Source: Bacillota bacterium (GTDB lineage: Bacteria > Bacillota > Clostridia > Oscillospirales > Oscillospiraceae). Taken from it: a stretch of 44,701 bases of DNA. Shown piece after piece: positions 1 through 6,976 of the stretch (position 1 is its first letter; the number at the start of each line of letters is the position of its first letter). A program made the position numbers and the translations under genes. The DNA lies in assembly GCA_030529825.1 (NCBI GenBank), contig JAUMWD010000015.1:1-44701 (forward strand). The letters are read 5' to 3'. The notes beneath the pieces are model-generated. The model searched no databases. It was given only the letters and a program-made list of their open reading frames with translations, and was not told where the DNA came from.

Positions 1-12
1 ATTTTAGTGGTA

Positions 13-41
13 TTGACTGAAAAAAGTCGTAATGGTACAAT
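13..41 (+). promoter_or_regulatory. Predicted sigma-A promoter for the ATPase-kor operon
   Basis: A -35 box TTGACT (13-18) and a -10 box TACAAT (36-41) are separated by 17 bases, about 45 bases before the first gene of the kor group. Five of six bases match consensus in each box. No other operon promoter was seen before the ATPase gene. Confidence 0.6.
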
Positions 42-87
42 ATACGCGGCTTGGTTTGTCTATGGCCTGCCGGAAGGAGATTCACAA

Positions 88-828
88 ATGAAGAATGTAA
101 AAGTTCTTATAGGAAACTACGGCAGCGGTAAGAGCGAGCTCGCACTGAACTTTGCCATGCAGGCCGCAGCAAGAGGGGAGAAAACCGAGCTCCTCGACCT
201 TGATATGGTAAATACATATTTCCGCCTTACCGAGCGCGGAAAGATGGTTGAACAGAAGGAAATCCGTCTGGTTTCCCCCAACTATGCCTGCTCCGGTATA
301 GAAACTCTGTCCGTTCCCGCCGAGGTCCAGTCCGCATTCGTTCTGGACTGGGACGCAGTCATTTTTGACGTTGGCGGCGACGACGTGGGCGCAACCGCTT
401 TGGGCAGATATCATCAGGACTTTATGGATCTTGAGCCGGGTTCTCTTGAGGTGCTTAATGTTGTCAACATCCGCCGTCCTCTGTCCGGCACAGTGGAAAA
501 GCTTATCCGCCTTCAGCAGGGTATGCAGGACCACTCCCGCCTGAAAATCACCGGTATGGTTAACAACACAAACCTCGCCACCGAAACCAGCGAGGAGGAG
601 CTTCGCGACGGCTACTATATGCTGAAGGAAGTTTCAGACATAACCGGAATTCCCGTTGCATATACCACCGGTAAGAAGGAACTTCTGGACAAGTTCCTCG
701 CTGAAGGTCATGATCCCAAGTATATCGGCACCCCCATCGCCATTGATATGTTCATGCACCGCGACTGGGATTCCTACATAAAGTTCGGTCTGAACACCGT
801 TGATCCCCGCAAGAACAAGGAATTTTAA
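88..828 (+). CDS. P-loop ATPase (CobQ/MinD/ParA-like) linked to kor
   Basis: A 246-residue soluble nucleotide-binding protein. The Walker A motif GNYGSGKS lies at residues 9-16. An Asp-rich switch-like segment LLDLDMVNTYFR follows at about 35-46, and a Walker B-like strand WDAVIFDVGGDD at about 88-99. This arrangement is typical of SIMIBI-class ATPases annotated as CobQ/CobB/MinD/ParA-like. I chose ATG 88 because GGAAGGAG lies a few bases upstream; an in-frame ATG at 7 lacks such a site. It sits 81 bases before korD on the same strand, so a role with the oxidoreductase (for example Fe-S cluster or subunit assembly) is possible, but that is inference from position only. No DNA-binding or membrane segment is visible. 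The fold call is fairly sure; the function is unknown. Confidence 0.8.
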   Translation: MKNVKVLIGNYGSGKSELALNFAMQAAARGEKTELLDLDMVNTYFRLTERGKMVEQKEIRLVSPNYACSGIETLSVPAEVQSAFVLDWDAVIFDVGGDDVGATALGRYHQDFMDLEPGSLEVLNVVNIRRPLSGTVEKLIRLQQGMQDHSRLKITGMVNNTNLATETSEEELRDGYYMLKEVSDITGIPVAYTTGKKELLDKFLAEGHDPKYIGTPIAIDMFMHRDWDSYIKFGLNTVDPRKNKEF

Positions 829-909
829 TTCGTTATGTCCCGCGAAAGCGGTTCATATATAAAATTGTTGTTATTTTTAATAGCAAAAATAAAGAAAAGA
901 GGTAGCAAA

Positions 910-1125
910 ATGGCAAAAGGAAAAGTAACTATCAATGAAAACCTTTGCAAGGGCTGCGGTCTCTGTGCAAGAGCCTGCCTGAAGGGTTGCATTGAGCTTT
1001 CCAAGGCAAAAATCAACGCAAAAGGCTATCACCCGGCTGAGGTTGTAAAACCTGAGGAATGCGTAGGCTGTGCAATGTGCGCACTGACCTGCCCCGACGT
1101 GGTAATCCGTGTCGAAAGAGATTAA
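910..1125 (+). CDS. korD: 2-oxoacid:ferredoxin oxidoreductase, delta (4Fe-4S) subunit
   Basis: A 71-residue ferredoxin-type protein with two [4Fe-4S] motifs: CKGCGLCARAC near residues 14-24 and CVGCAMCALTC near 49-59. It would carry electrons from the TPP-containing catalytic subunit to external ferredoxin. The start at ATG 910 follows AGAGGTAG. Reading could open upstream at 835, but that extension is hydrophobic, lacks a good ribosome site and is not ferredoxin-like. It is 15 bases ahead of the alpha subunit gene, whose ribosome site AAGGAGG lies in the gap. The order delta-alpha-beta-gamma is the usual one for four-subunit Kor/Vor enzymes. Substrate (2-oxoglutarate or branched-chain 2-oxoacids) cannot be decided from this subunit. 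Confidence 0.88.
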   Translation: MAKGKVTINENLCKGCGLCARACLKGCIELSKAKINAKGYHPAEVVKPEECVGCAMCALTCPDVVIRVERD

Positions 1126-1140
1126 GGAGGAAAAGAAAAA

Positions 1141-2226
1141 ATGGCCAAAACTCTTATGAAGGGTAGCGAAGCTATTGCTGAGGCAGCCATCAGAGCCGGC
1201 GCTCGTTATTTCTTCGGCTATCCTATTACCCCGCAGACTGAAATCCCCGAGTACATGTCTTCCCGTATGTTCGATCCCGATGTTAACGGTTGCTTCCTGC
1301 AGGCAGAGTCCGAAGTTGCAGCTATCAACATGATCTACGGCGCAGCAGGCACCGGTGCTCGTGTTATCACCTCTTCCTCCAGCCCCGGTATCTCCCTGAA
1401 GCAGGAAGGTATCTCCTACTGCGCAGGCGCACGCCTCCCCGCAGTTATCCTGAACGTAATGCGCGGCGGCCCCGGCCTCGGCAACATTCAGGCTTCTCAG
1501 GGCGACTACTTCCAGGCAGTTAAGGGCGGCGGCAACGGCGACTACCATCTGCTGACCTATGCTCCCTCCTCCGTACAGGAAGCTGTCGACATCATGATGT
1601 TCGCATATGACAAGGCAGAGCAGTACCGTGTTCCCGTTCTCTTCATCGCAGACGGCATCATCGCACAGATGATGGAGCCTGTTGAGATGCCCGACATGGT
1701 CGACTTCAAGATCGATCCCGAGAAGAAGCCTTGGGCATGCACCGGCTGGAAGCCCGGCGACGACCCCGCACTTCGCGGCGTTATCAACTCCATTTACATC
1801 TCCACCGAGGAACTGAGCGAGCACAACGCAGTTCTGCAGGAGGACTACAAGAAGATCATTGCAAACGAGCAGATGTGGGAATGCTACAAGACCGAGGGCG
1901 CAGAGATCATCATCACTGCATTCGGTACTGTTGCACGTATCGCAAAGTCCGCAATTGACGAGCTCGAAGCAGAAGGCATCAAGGTCGGTCTGGTTCGCCC
2001 CATCACCGTATGGCCCTTCCCCTACGAAGCAATGGCAAAGGCAATCGCAGCTGATTCCGTCAAGGCAGTCCTCGACGTTGAGCTGAACGAAGGCCAGATG
2101 CTGCAGGATGTTAAGCTTGCAGTAAACGGCACCAAGCCCGTTGATTTCTTCGGCCACCTGGGCTCCCAGATGCCCACCACCGACGAGATCGTTGCAAAGA
2201 TCAAGAGCATGAAGGAGGCTATGTAA
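1141..2226 (+). CDS. korA: 2-oxoacid:ferredoxin oxidoreductase, alpha subunit (KorA/VorB)
   Basis: A 361-residue subunit carrying the pyrimidine-binding half of the thiamine diphosphate site and the C-terminal transketolase-like domain II. The N-terminal segment GARYFFGYPITPQTEIPEY and the later GGPGLGNIQASQGDYFQA are hallmarks of KorA/VorB-type alpha subunits. With the neighbouring beta, gamma and delta chains it would oxidatively decarboxylate a 2-oxoacid to the acyl-CoA while reducing ferredoxin in the cytoplasm. Start ATG 1141 follows AAGGAGGAAAAG. One base separates its stop from the korB start, so the genes are probably translationally coupled. Family members are annotated both as 2-oxoglutarate synthase (Kor) and 3-methyl-2-oxobutanoate dehydrogenase (VorB); I cannot tell which substrate applies. 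Confidence 0.9.
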   Translation: MAKTLMKGSEAIAEAAIRAGARYFFGYPITPQTEIPEYMSSRMFDPDVNGCFLQAESEVAAINMIYGAAGTGARVITSSSSPGISLKQEGISYCAGARLPAVILNVMRGGPGLGNIQASQGDYFQAVKGGGNGDYHLLTYAPSSVQEAVDIMMFAYDKAEQYRVPVLFIADGIIAQMMEPVEMPDMVDFKIDPEKKPWACTGWKPGDDPALRGVINSIYISTEELSEHNAVLQEDYKKIIANEQMWECYKTEGAEIIITAFGTVARIAKSAIDELEAEGIKVGLVRPITVWPFPYEAMAKAIAADSVKAVLDVELNEGQMLQDVKLAVNGTKPVDFFGHLGSQMPTTDEIVAKIKSMKEAM

Positions 2227-2227
2227 A

Positions 2228-2989
2228 ATGGCAGTTGTATTTGAAAAGACCAAGCTCCTTACCGACAAGACTTTCCATTACTGCCCCGGCTGCAACCACG
2301 GTATCATCCACCGTCTGGTAGCTGAGTCCATTGAGGAACTCATCAACGAAGGCGTAATCGAAGAAGGCAAGGTCATCGGCGTAGCACCTGTTGGCTGCTC
2401 CGTATTTGCATATGATTACTTTAACTGCGATATGTACGAAGCCGCACACGGCCGTGCACCCGCATGTGCTACCGGCGCAAAGCGCGTTGTCGGCAAGGAC
2501 ACCCTCGTATTCACCTACCAGGGCGACGGCGACCTCGCTTCCATCGGTACCGCAGAGATCGTTCACGCTGCACACCGCGGCGAGAAGATCGCTACCATTT
2601 TCGTTAACAACGCAATCTACGGCATGACCGGCGGTCAGATGGCTCCTACCACCCTCGTTGGCCAGAAGAGCACCACCTCTCCCAAGGGCCGTGACGAAGC
2701 ATGGTGCGGCGCACCTATCCGCGTTGCTGAAATGCTGGCAACCATCCCCGGTGCATACTACATCGAGCGCTGCGCAGTTAACAACACCGCTAACATCAAC
2801 AAGTGCAAGAAGGCCATCAAGAAGGCATTCAAGTACCAGATGGAAGGCAAGGGCTTCTGCCTCATCGAGGTTCTGTCCGCTTGCCCCACCAACTGGGGTC
2901 TCTCCGCTGTTGAGTCCATGAAGTGGCTCGAAGAGAACATGATTCCTTACTATCCCCTCGGCGTAAAGAAAGACAAGGAGGCCGAATAA
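2228..2989 (+). CDS. korB: 2-oxoacid:ferredoxin oxidoreductase, beta subunit (TPP-binding)
   Basis: A 253-residue thiamine diphosphate-binding subunit. The motif CPGC (residues 19-22) and the TPP/Mg-binding motif, beginning GDGD at 99-102 and ending at the Asn pair 127-128, are intact. This chain holds the diphosphate side of the cofactor and the catalytic centre that decarboxylates the 2-oxoacid. The gene begins one base after korA and ends one base before korC, so it is part of one tightly packed operon. Its length is typical for stand-alone beta chains of the Kor/Vor family. Substrate identity is not resolved by sequence inspection. Confidence 0.9.
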   Translation: MAVVFEKTKLLTDKTFHYCPGCNHGIIHRLVAESIEELINEGVIEEGKVIGVAPVGCSVFAYDYFNCDMYEAAHGRAPACATGAKRVVGKDTLVFTYQGDGDLASIGTAEIVHAAHRGEKIATIFVNNAIYGMTGGQMAPTTLVGQKSTTSPKGRDEAWCGAPIRVAEMLATIPGAYYIERCAVNNTANINKCKKAIKKAFKYQMEGKGFCLIEVLSACPTNWGLSAVESMKWLEENMIPYYPLGVKKDKEAE

Positions 2990-2990
2990 T

Positions 2991-3533
2991 ATGAAAAAAG
3001 AATTTATATTCGCAGGCTTCGGCGGTCAGGGCATGCTCCTGATCGGTAAGTTCCTGGCAATGGCATGCATGCTCGACGGCAAGCACGTTTCCTGGCTTCC
3101 CTCTTACGGCCCCGAGATGCGCGGCGGTACCGCAAACTGCTCCGTCATCGTAAACGACGATCCCGTTGCTTCTCCTCTGGTTGACATGGCTGACGTTGTT
3201 GTCGCTATGAACCGTCCTTCTCTCGACAAGTTCGAGTCCAAGGTAAAGCCCGGCGGCGTTCTCGTTATCAACAGCTCCATCATCGACCGCAAGGCAGAGC
3301 GTGACGACATTCAGGTCGTTTACTGCGACGCAAACCGCATTGCAGAAGCAGTCAACAACCCCAAGGGCGCAAACGTTGCAATCCTGGGCGCAATGCTTCA
3401 GAAGGCTCCCGTTGTTTCCGACGAACTCATGGCAGAAGCCATCCTCATCGAGCTTGGCGAACGCAAGAAAAAGTTCCTCCCCGGCAACATGGCAGCTCTC
3501 GCAGCAGGCAAGGAAGCCGCTGCACAGCAGTAA
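2991..3533 (+). CDS. korC: 2-oxoacid:ferredoxin oxidoreductase, gamma subunit
   Basis: A 180-residue gamma-type subunit. The opening segment FAGFGGQGMLLIGKFLA and the later SYGPEMRGGTANCSVI are the two signature regions of the pyruvate/ketoisovalerate oxidoreductase gamma family, involved in CoA and subunit contacts. It completes the delta-alpha-beta-gamma set. The start ATG 2991 lies one base after the korB stop; GACAAGGAGG within the end of korB serves as its ribosome site. A strong intrinsic terminator directly follows, closing the operon. Confidence 0.9.
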   Translation: MKKEFIFAGFGGQGMLLIGKFLAMACMLDGKHVSWLPSYGPEMRGGTANCSVIVNDDPVASPLVDMADVVVAMNRPSLDKFESKVKPGGVLVINSSIIDRKAERDDIQVVYCDANRIAEAVNNPKGANVAILGAMLQKAPVVSDELMAEAILIELGERKKKFLPGNMAALAAGKEAAAQQ

Positions 3534-3546
3534 TTCTACTTATAAT

Positions 3547-3576
3547 AAAGACACAGCTTCGGCTGTGTCTTTTTTT
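3547..3576 (+). terminator. Intrinsic terminator of the kor operon
   Basis: An 11-bp stem containing AGACACAGC paired with GCTGTGTCT around a TTCG tetraloop, followed by a run of T. It starts 13 bases after the korC stop. Confidence 0.9.
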
Positions 3577-3642
3577 GTATGCTTCATGAGTTCAAATACG
3601 GTTTACATAATTCCGACGAGGGGTATGCCGTCTGCGTTGCTG

Positions 3643-3671
3643 TTGCATTTCAGCGCTTTATCCGTTAATAT
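3643..3671 (+). promoter_or_regulatory. Possible promoter for the membrane protein gene
   Basis: TTGCAT (3643-3648) and TAATAT (3666-3671) are separated by 17 bases and end 15 bases before the ATG at 3687. Both boxes are imperfect, so this is tentative. Confidence 0.35.
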
Positions 3672-3686
3672 TAAGTAGGAAATCAA

Positions 3687-4481
3687 ATGTGCGGGGGATA
3701 CACCGTGGCAAAGAAAATAAAGCGTGTGAAGCCTGAGCTTCATCCATTGGATAAAACGATATACGCACTGCTTATAATCTTTTCGTTTGCTGCAGCTTTT
3801 GCGCTGATATTCAACTGCGACAATCAGACAAGAAATCTGTGCCTTGCGGATGAAAGTGTTGCAGCATACTGGACAGACGGTGGCAAAACTATGCTTGCAC
3901 TGGCTGTATTTCTGGTTGCGGGCGTTACAACCTATGCAGGATTAAGCCTTGCCTACAGGCTCCCACTGCTTAAGCCTCTGCAGCTCGAGGGCAGAACGAG
4001 AGCCTACACACCTGAACTGCGCAGGCGGGTGAAAAAGCATAATATAATCAGCGTGGTTATGCTTTTGCTTTTTCTTGTTTTCGTGCTTATTGCTTTCATT
4101 CCGGACGTCAGCCGTATGACAATGGATGCGCAGGGCACGGTGATGGTATACTCAGCAAAGAATGAGGTCAAGGAAACGTATAAAATAAGACCGGAGGATG
4201 CGAGCCTGGTCGAGTTCAAAACAAATCCGAGTAGCAGATACAGCGAAACTGACGCATACATGGATATCACCTGCAAAAACGGTGATACGTATCGTGTTCA
4301 CATGAATGAATTTAAGGACAAGGAATTTGCCATAGAATTTTTTGAAAGCTTCAAAGCACAGCTTGGCGACAATGTGATGATTACATACGATGCTGAATAT
4401 ATGGAAGTCGTGGTAAACTATTTCGGCTTAACGTCGAATCAGATAACGAGGATGAATGATTTGTATAACGTAAACGGGTGA
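3687..4481 (+). CDS. Unknown three-helix membrane protein
   Basis: A 264-residue protein that I do not recognise. The N-terminus is basic (KKIKRVK). Hydrophobic stretches at about 26-46, 70-93 and 116-137 suggest three membrane helices, followed by a soluble C-terminal half of about 125 residues rich in charged and aromatic residues. That tail could lie outside the cell. Two starts are possible: ATG 3687 after AGGA at 3677-3680, or GTG 3705 after GGGGGA, which would remove six residues. The gene stands alone between two terminators, and its stop codon lies inside the downstream hairpin. No enzyme motif is visible. Confidence 0.75.
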   Translation: MCGGYTVAKKIKRVKPELHPLDKTIYALLIIFSFAAAFALIFNCDNQTRNLCLADESVAAYWTDGGKTMLALAVFLVAGVTTYAGLSLAYRLPLLKPLQLEGRTRAYTPELRRRVKKHNIISVVMLLLFLVFVLIAFIPDVSRMTMDAQGTVMVYSAKNEVKETYKIRPEDASLVEFKTNPSSRYSETDAYMDITCKNGDTYRVHMNEFKDKEFAIEFFESFKAQLGDNVMITYDAEYMEVVVNYFGLTSNQITRMNDLYNVNG

Positions 4482-4497
4482 GATATCTCACCCGTTT
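4472..4497 (+). terminator. Palindromic terminator after the membrane protein gene
   Basis: A 12-bp stem, AAACGGGTGAGA paired with TCTCACCCGTTT, with a two-base turn. It contains the TGA stop of the upstream gene and is followed by a T-rich stretch. Because it is symmetrical, it could also stop transcription from the minus-strand spoVA side. Confidence 0.75.
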
Positions 4498-4504
4498 GTG
4501 ATTT

Positions 4505-4640
4505 TTATTTCTTCTCTTTTGGTTTACATAACAATGCAATAATAACGCCGAAGAAGACTGCGGCGCAGATGCATGCGGCAGAGGAGGTAAAACCACCCGT
4601 GAAGACACAAAGTAAACCAGACTCGCAACCGCCTTTTTCT
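4505..4640 (-). pseudogene. Decayed partial duplicate of the spoVAE 3' end
   Basis: This stretch aligns to the 3' end of the intact spoVAE at 4874-5009, with about 13 substitutions and one missing base over roughly 136 positions, near 90% identity by my count. It keeps the last codons (ending KPKEKK) and the VFTGG and SSAA segments. The single-base deletion breaks the frame, and the rest of the gene is absent. It is best read as a remnant of a partial tandem duplication with a period of about 369 bases. The remaining gene-free bases, 4641-4873, hold a palindromic element (4820-4853) and no gene that I can support. Confidence 0.8.
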
Positions 4641-4819
4641 CCAATCAAGCACCGCGGTAGCCGTAAACATGTGCGTGCTGCCGCAGAAAAGACTTGCGGA
4701 AATGTCTGCAACGGGGGAGACAGCAGAATAGAAAAGTGCGGATATGGTTTCTGTGCGGCAAAACACCGCTGACCGAGGATTCCAAAGGGCATAAGCTCTT
4801 GGGCGCGTTTCTTTTTGCA

Positions 4820-4853
4820 AGCGTTTTTCTTTGGCGAAACAAAGAAAAATGCT
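4820..4853. repeat. Palindromic REP-like element
   Basis: A 14-bp inverted repeat, AGCGTTTTTCTTTG against CAAAGAAAAATGCT, with loop GCGAAA and one wobble pair. It has the look of a dispersed intergenic palindrome rather than a terminator of a nearby gene. The bases before it (about 4776-4805) contain a second, weaker dyad. Only one copy is seen in this window. Confidence 0.5.
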
Positions 4854-4873
4854 GATAATTGCATATCATTGGA

Positions 4874-5239
4874 TTATTTCTTCTCTTTTGGTTTACATAA
4901 CAATGCAATGATTATGCCGAAGAAGACGGCGGCACAGATGCCCGCGGCAGAGGAGGAAAAACCTCCCGTGAAGACACCAAGTACCCCCGACTCCGCAACC
5001 GCCTTTTTCACACCCTTGGCGAGTACATTTCCGAAGCCTGTGAGGGGAACTGCTGCGCCGGCACCTGCCCAATCAGCAAGGGGCTGATAAAGCCCCAATG
5101 CTCCGAGAATCACACCTGCCACCACATAAATAGTGAGAATACGCGCGGGAGTGAGCCTTGTCCTGTCAATTAATATCTGGCCTATTGCACAGAGTATGCC
5201 GCCTACAAGAAATGCTTTTAAATACATTGTATAATCCAT
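4874..5239 (-). CDS. spoVAE: Stage V sporulation protein AE (DPA channel component)
   Basis: A 121-residue hydrophobic protein beginning MDYTMYLKAFLVGGILCAIG, with at least three membrane stretches, including a C-terminal AAGICAAVFFGIIIALL followed by a basic end. This matches the small SpoVAE (SpoVAEb-type) family, which acts in the spore inner membrane with other SpoVA proteins to move Ca-dipicolinic acid during sporulation and germination. The start at 5239 follows GGAGG at six bases. Only one base separates it from the upstream spoVAD stop, so the two are co-transcribed. A longer upstream opening within spoVAD has no support. A broken copy of its 3' end lies 369 bases downstream. Confidence 0.88.
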   Translation of the reverse strand: MDYTMYLKAFLVGGILCAIGQILIDRTRLTPARILTIYVVAGVILGALGLYQPLADWAGAGAAVPLTGFGNVLAKGVKKAVAESGVLGVFTGGFSSSAAGICAAVFFGIIIALLCKPKEKK

Positions 5240-5240
5240 G

Positions 5241-6248
5241 CTATACCTCCACTGCCACGGCATGGCAGATGCCGGGAATGCTGTCACCCTGCTGGGACGA
5301 GGTAGGGGACAGAAGCGCTCCCGTAGGAGCGAAAAGAACCTTTTTCCAATTATTTTCCGCAAATCCGCGCATGATATAGGAGGCAAAAACTGAGGCCGAA
5401 CAGCCGCAGCCCGAGCCGCCTGCGTGGACGTCCTGCTTTTCGCGGTCAAAAATCAGCACACCGCAGTCGGTGTAGAAGGTGTTGAGGGGACTGCCGCTTT
5501 TACGGAACAAATCTTCAAGAATGTCATGACCTATTGCCCCTAAATCGCCGGTGACAATCATGTCGTAATAATCGGGGTCTCTTCCCGTGTCGTCAAAATG
5601 AGCCTTCAAGGTGGCATATGCCGAGGGTGCCATGGCGGCGCCCATGTTGTTGGCGTCGATAATGCCGGCATCCACAATTGCGCCTGTTGTGATGTGTGTT
5701 ATACTAGGTCCCACACCGCTTGCCTGAATAATTAAGGCCCCCGAGCCCGTAACAGTCCACTGTGAGGTGGGTGTTCGCTGACCGCCGTATTCAAGAGGGA
5801 AGCGGTACTGCCGTTCAGAGGAGCAGAAATGGGAGCTTGTGATGGCGCAGCACTTGCTTGCAAAGCCGCCGTCAATTGCCATGGCGGCAAGGGACATGCT
5901 TTCGCCCATGGTGGAGCAGGCGCCGTAAAGCCCGAAGTAGGGGACACCGCAGTCCTTTAAGGCAAAGCTTGAGCCCATGCATTGGTTTAAAAGGTCACCT
6001 GCAAAGATGTAGTCAAGGTCGGAGGGGGAGATGGCGCCCTTGTCACAGGCAAGGAAGAAGCATTGCTTCTGCATGGCACTCTCCGCTTTTTCCCAGGTCT
6101 TTTCACCGAAATAGGGGTCGTAGGAAATATAATCGAAGAAACTCTTCAGCGGGCCTGCGCCCTCCTTGTCGCCCACCACCGCCGCGGAAGCTGTAACGAC
6201 GGGAGGAATATCGAATTTTATTGTCTGTGAGCCAAGACGTTTTGTCAT
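5241..6248 (-). CDS. spoVAD: Stage V sporulation protein AD (DPA-binding)
   Basis: A 335-residue thiolase-fold protein. The opening KRLGSQTIKFDIPP and the segment YGACSTMGESMSLAAMAIDGG are characteristic of SpoVAD, the soluble SpoVA component that binds dipicolinic acid at the spore inner membrane. Length matches the family. It heads a two-gene unit with spoVAE. The usual partner spoVAC is not upstream: the next gene is on the other strand. Upstream of the ATG there is a perfect 14-bp inverted repeat, and the only ribosome-site candidate, GGTGAT, lies inside its right arm. See the separate entry for a possible sigma-G promoter. Confidence 0.92.
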   Translation of the reverse strand: MTKRLGSQTIKFDIPPVVTASAAVVGDKEGAGPLKSFFDYISYDPYFGEKTWEKAESAMQKQCFFLACDKGAISPSDLDYIFAGDLLNQCMGSSFALKDCGVPYFGLYGACSTMGESMSLAAMAIDGGFASKCCAITSSHFCSSERQYRFPLEYGGQRTPTSQWTVTGSGALIIQASGVGPSITHITTGAIVDAGIIDANNMGAAMAPSAYATLKAHFDDTGRDPDYYDMIVTGDLGAIGHDILEDLFRKSGSPLNTFYTDCGVLIFDREKQDVHAGGSGCGCSASVFASYIMRGFAENNWKKVLFAPTGALLSPTSSQQGDSIPGICHAVAVEV

Positions 6249-6250
6249 AA

Positions 6251-6294
6251 AAAATCACCGTGGATAGTATTCCACGGTGATTTTGGTTTTATTA
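6251..6294 (-). promoter_or_regulatory. Inverted repeat and possible sigma-G promoter of spoVAD
   Basis: A perfect 14-bp dyad (6251-6264 with 6271-6284, loop of six) ends two bases from the spoVAD ATG. Read on the minus strand, TAATA (6294-6290), an 18-base spacer and AATACTA (6271-6265) resemble the sigma-G elements GMATR and CATWMTA at 4/5 and 6/7. If that promoter is real, the -10 box sits across the loop and the mRNA would begin within the right arm, leaving GGTGAT as the ribosome site. Otherwise the hairpin would mask translation initiation. Confidence 0.4.
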
Positions 6295-6372
6295 TTTATT
6301 TTTTGCAGAGACTATACATATTAAAATACACCGAATACGGTTTTGCAGCATATATTGCTATGAGGTGAGTTT

Positions 6373-6855
6373 ATGCTCTACATAGAAAACATCAGCATGC
6401 TCGCGAAAATGGTGCTGGGCAGCATTCACTACGCCTCCGCGAGGGTCAGCGGAAACGGCATAAGCGGTACGGTTAATTTTTATGAGCTGGGCAGGAAAGT
6501 CATGGTAATGGCGGACATAAGCGGCCTGCCAAAGGGGGAAGACTGCGCCTGCAGAGTTTTCGGCTTCCACATTCACGAGGGGGAATCCTGCGGCGGAGAG
6601 GATTTTGCGGACACCAAGGGGCATTATAATCCGAAAAACTGCCCGCATCCCTGTCATGCGGGAGATATGCCGCCGCTCTTCGTCAATGACGGCAAGGCGT
6701 GGATGGCCTTTGTGACGGACAGATTTTCCCTTGAGGAGATTATCGGCAAAACGGTGGTAATCCACTCAAATCCCGACGACTTTACAACTCAACCCGCAGG
6801 TAACGCGGGGAAGAAAATAGCCTGCGGGCAGATTAAAAAGACATGGCAGAGTTAA
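6373..6855 (+). CDS. Cu/Zn superoxide dismutase-like protein
   Basis: A 160-residue protein with the Cu/Zn SOD pattern. FHIHEG gives His66 and His68, GHYNP gives bridging His84, HPCHAGD gives His92, His95 and Asp98, and VVIHSNPDD gives His131. That is the full set of copper and zinc ligands. Cys73 and Cys151 fit the conserved disulfide. The segment GNAGKKIACG has Lys148 where the classic active-site Arg stands. No signal peptide is visible, unusual for bacterial SodC, so it is probably cytoplasmic. The ribosome site GAGGTG precedes the ATG by five bases. The 3' end, including the stop, lies in a hairpin that is repeated 2 kb downstream. Spore-coat association is conceivable, but that is only inference. 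Confidence 0.8.
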   Translation: MLYIENISMLAKMVLGSIHYASARVSGNGISGTVNFYELGRKVMVMADISGLPKGEDCACRVFGFHIHEGESCGGEDFADTKGHYNPKNCPHPCHAGDMPPLFVNDGKAWMAFVTDRFSLEEIIGKTVVIHSNPDDFTTQPAGNAGKKIACGQIKKTWQS

Positions 6856-6867
6856 TCTGCTATGTCT
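6832..6867. repeat. 36-bp repeat, left copy (3' end hairpin of the SOD-like gene)
   Basis: This segment contains the last codons and stop of the SOD-like gene and forms a hairpin: AAAGACATGGCAGA paired with TCTGCTATGTCTTT. It matches 8869-8904 at 34 of 36 positions in the same orientation. It works as an intrinsic terminator for the upstream gene. Confidence 0.85.
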
Positions 6868-6976
6868 TTGTTTAAAGTAAATGCAGCCATAATTGATGAT
6901 GCTGCAATTAATGTTTTTCCGTAGCTATTTTCTGCGGTTTGTGCAAATTATCTTATTGGAATTTTTAAACCAAGTT

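Noticed and set aside
877-2268. Long minus-strand open frame opposite korD and korA
   Set aside because: It is antisense to well-recognised genes. The frame stays open because of strong codon bias, and the translation is rich in Cys, His and Leu with no known motif. Similar shadows opposite rpoB and rpoC (26358-28295, 30293-32239) were dropped for the same reason.
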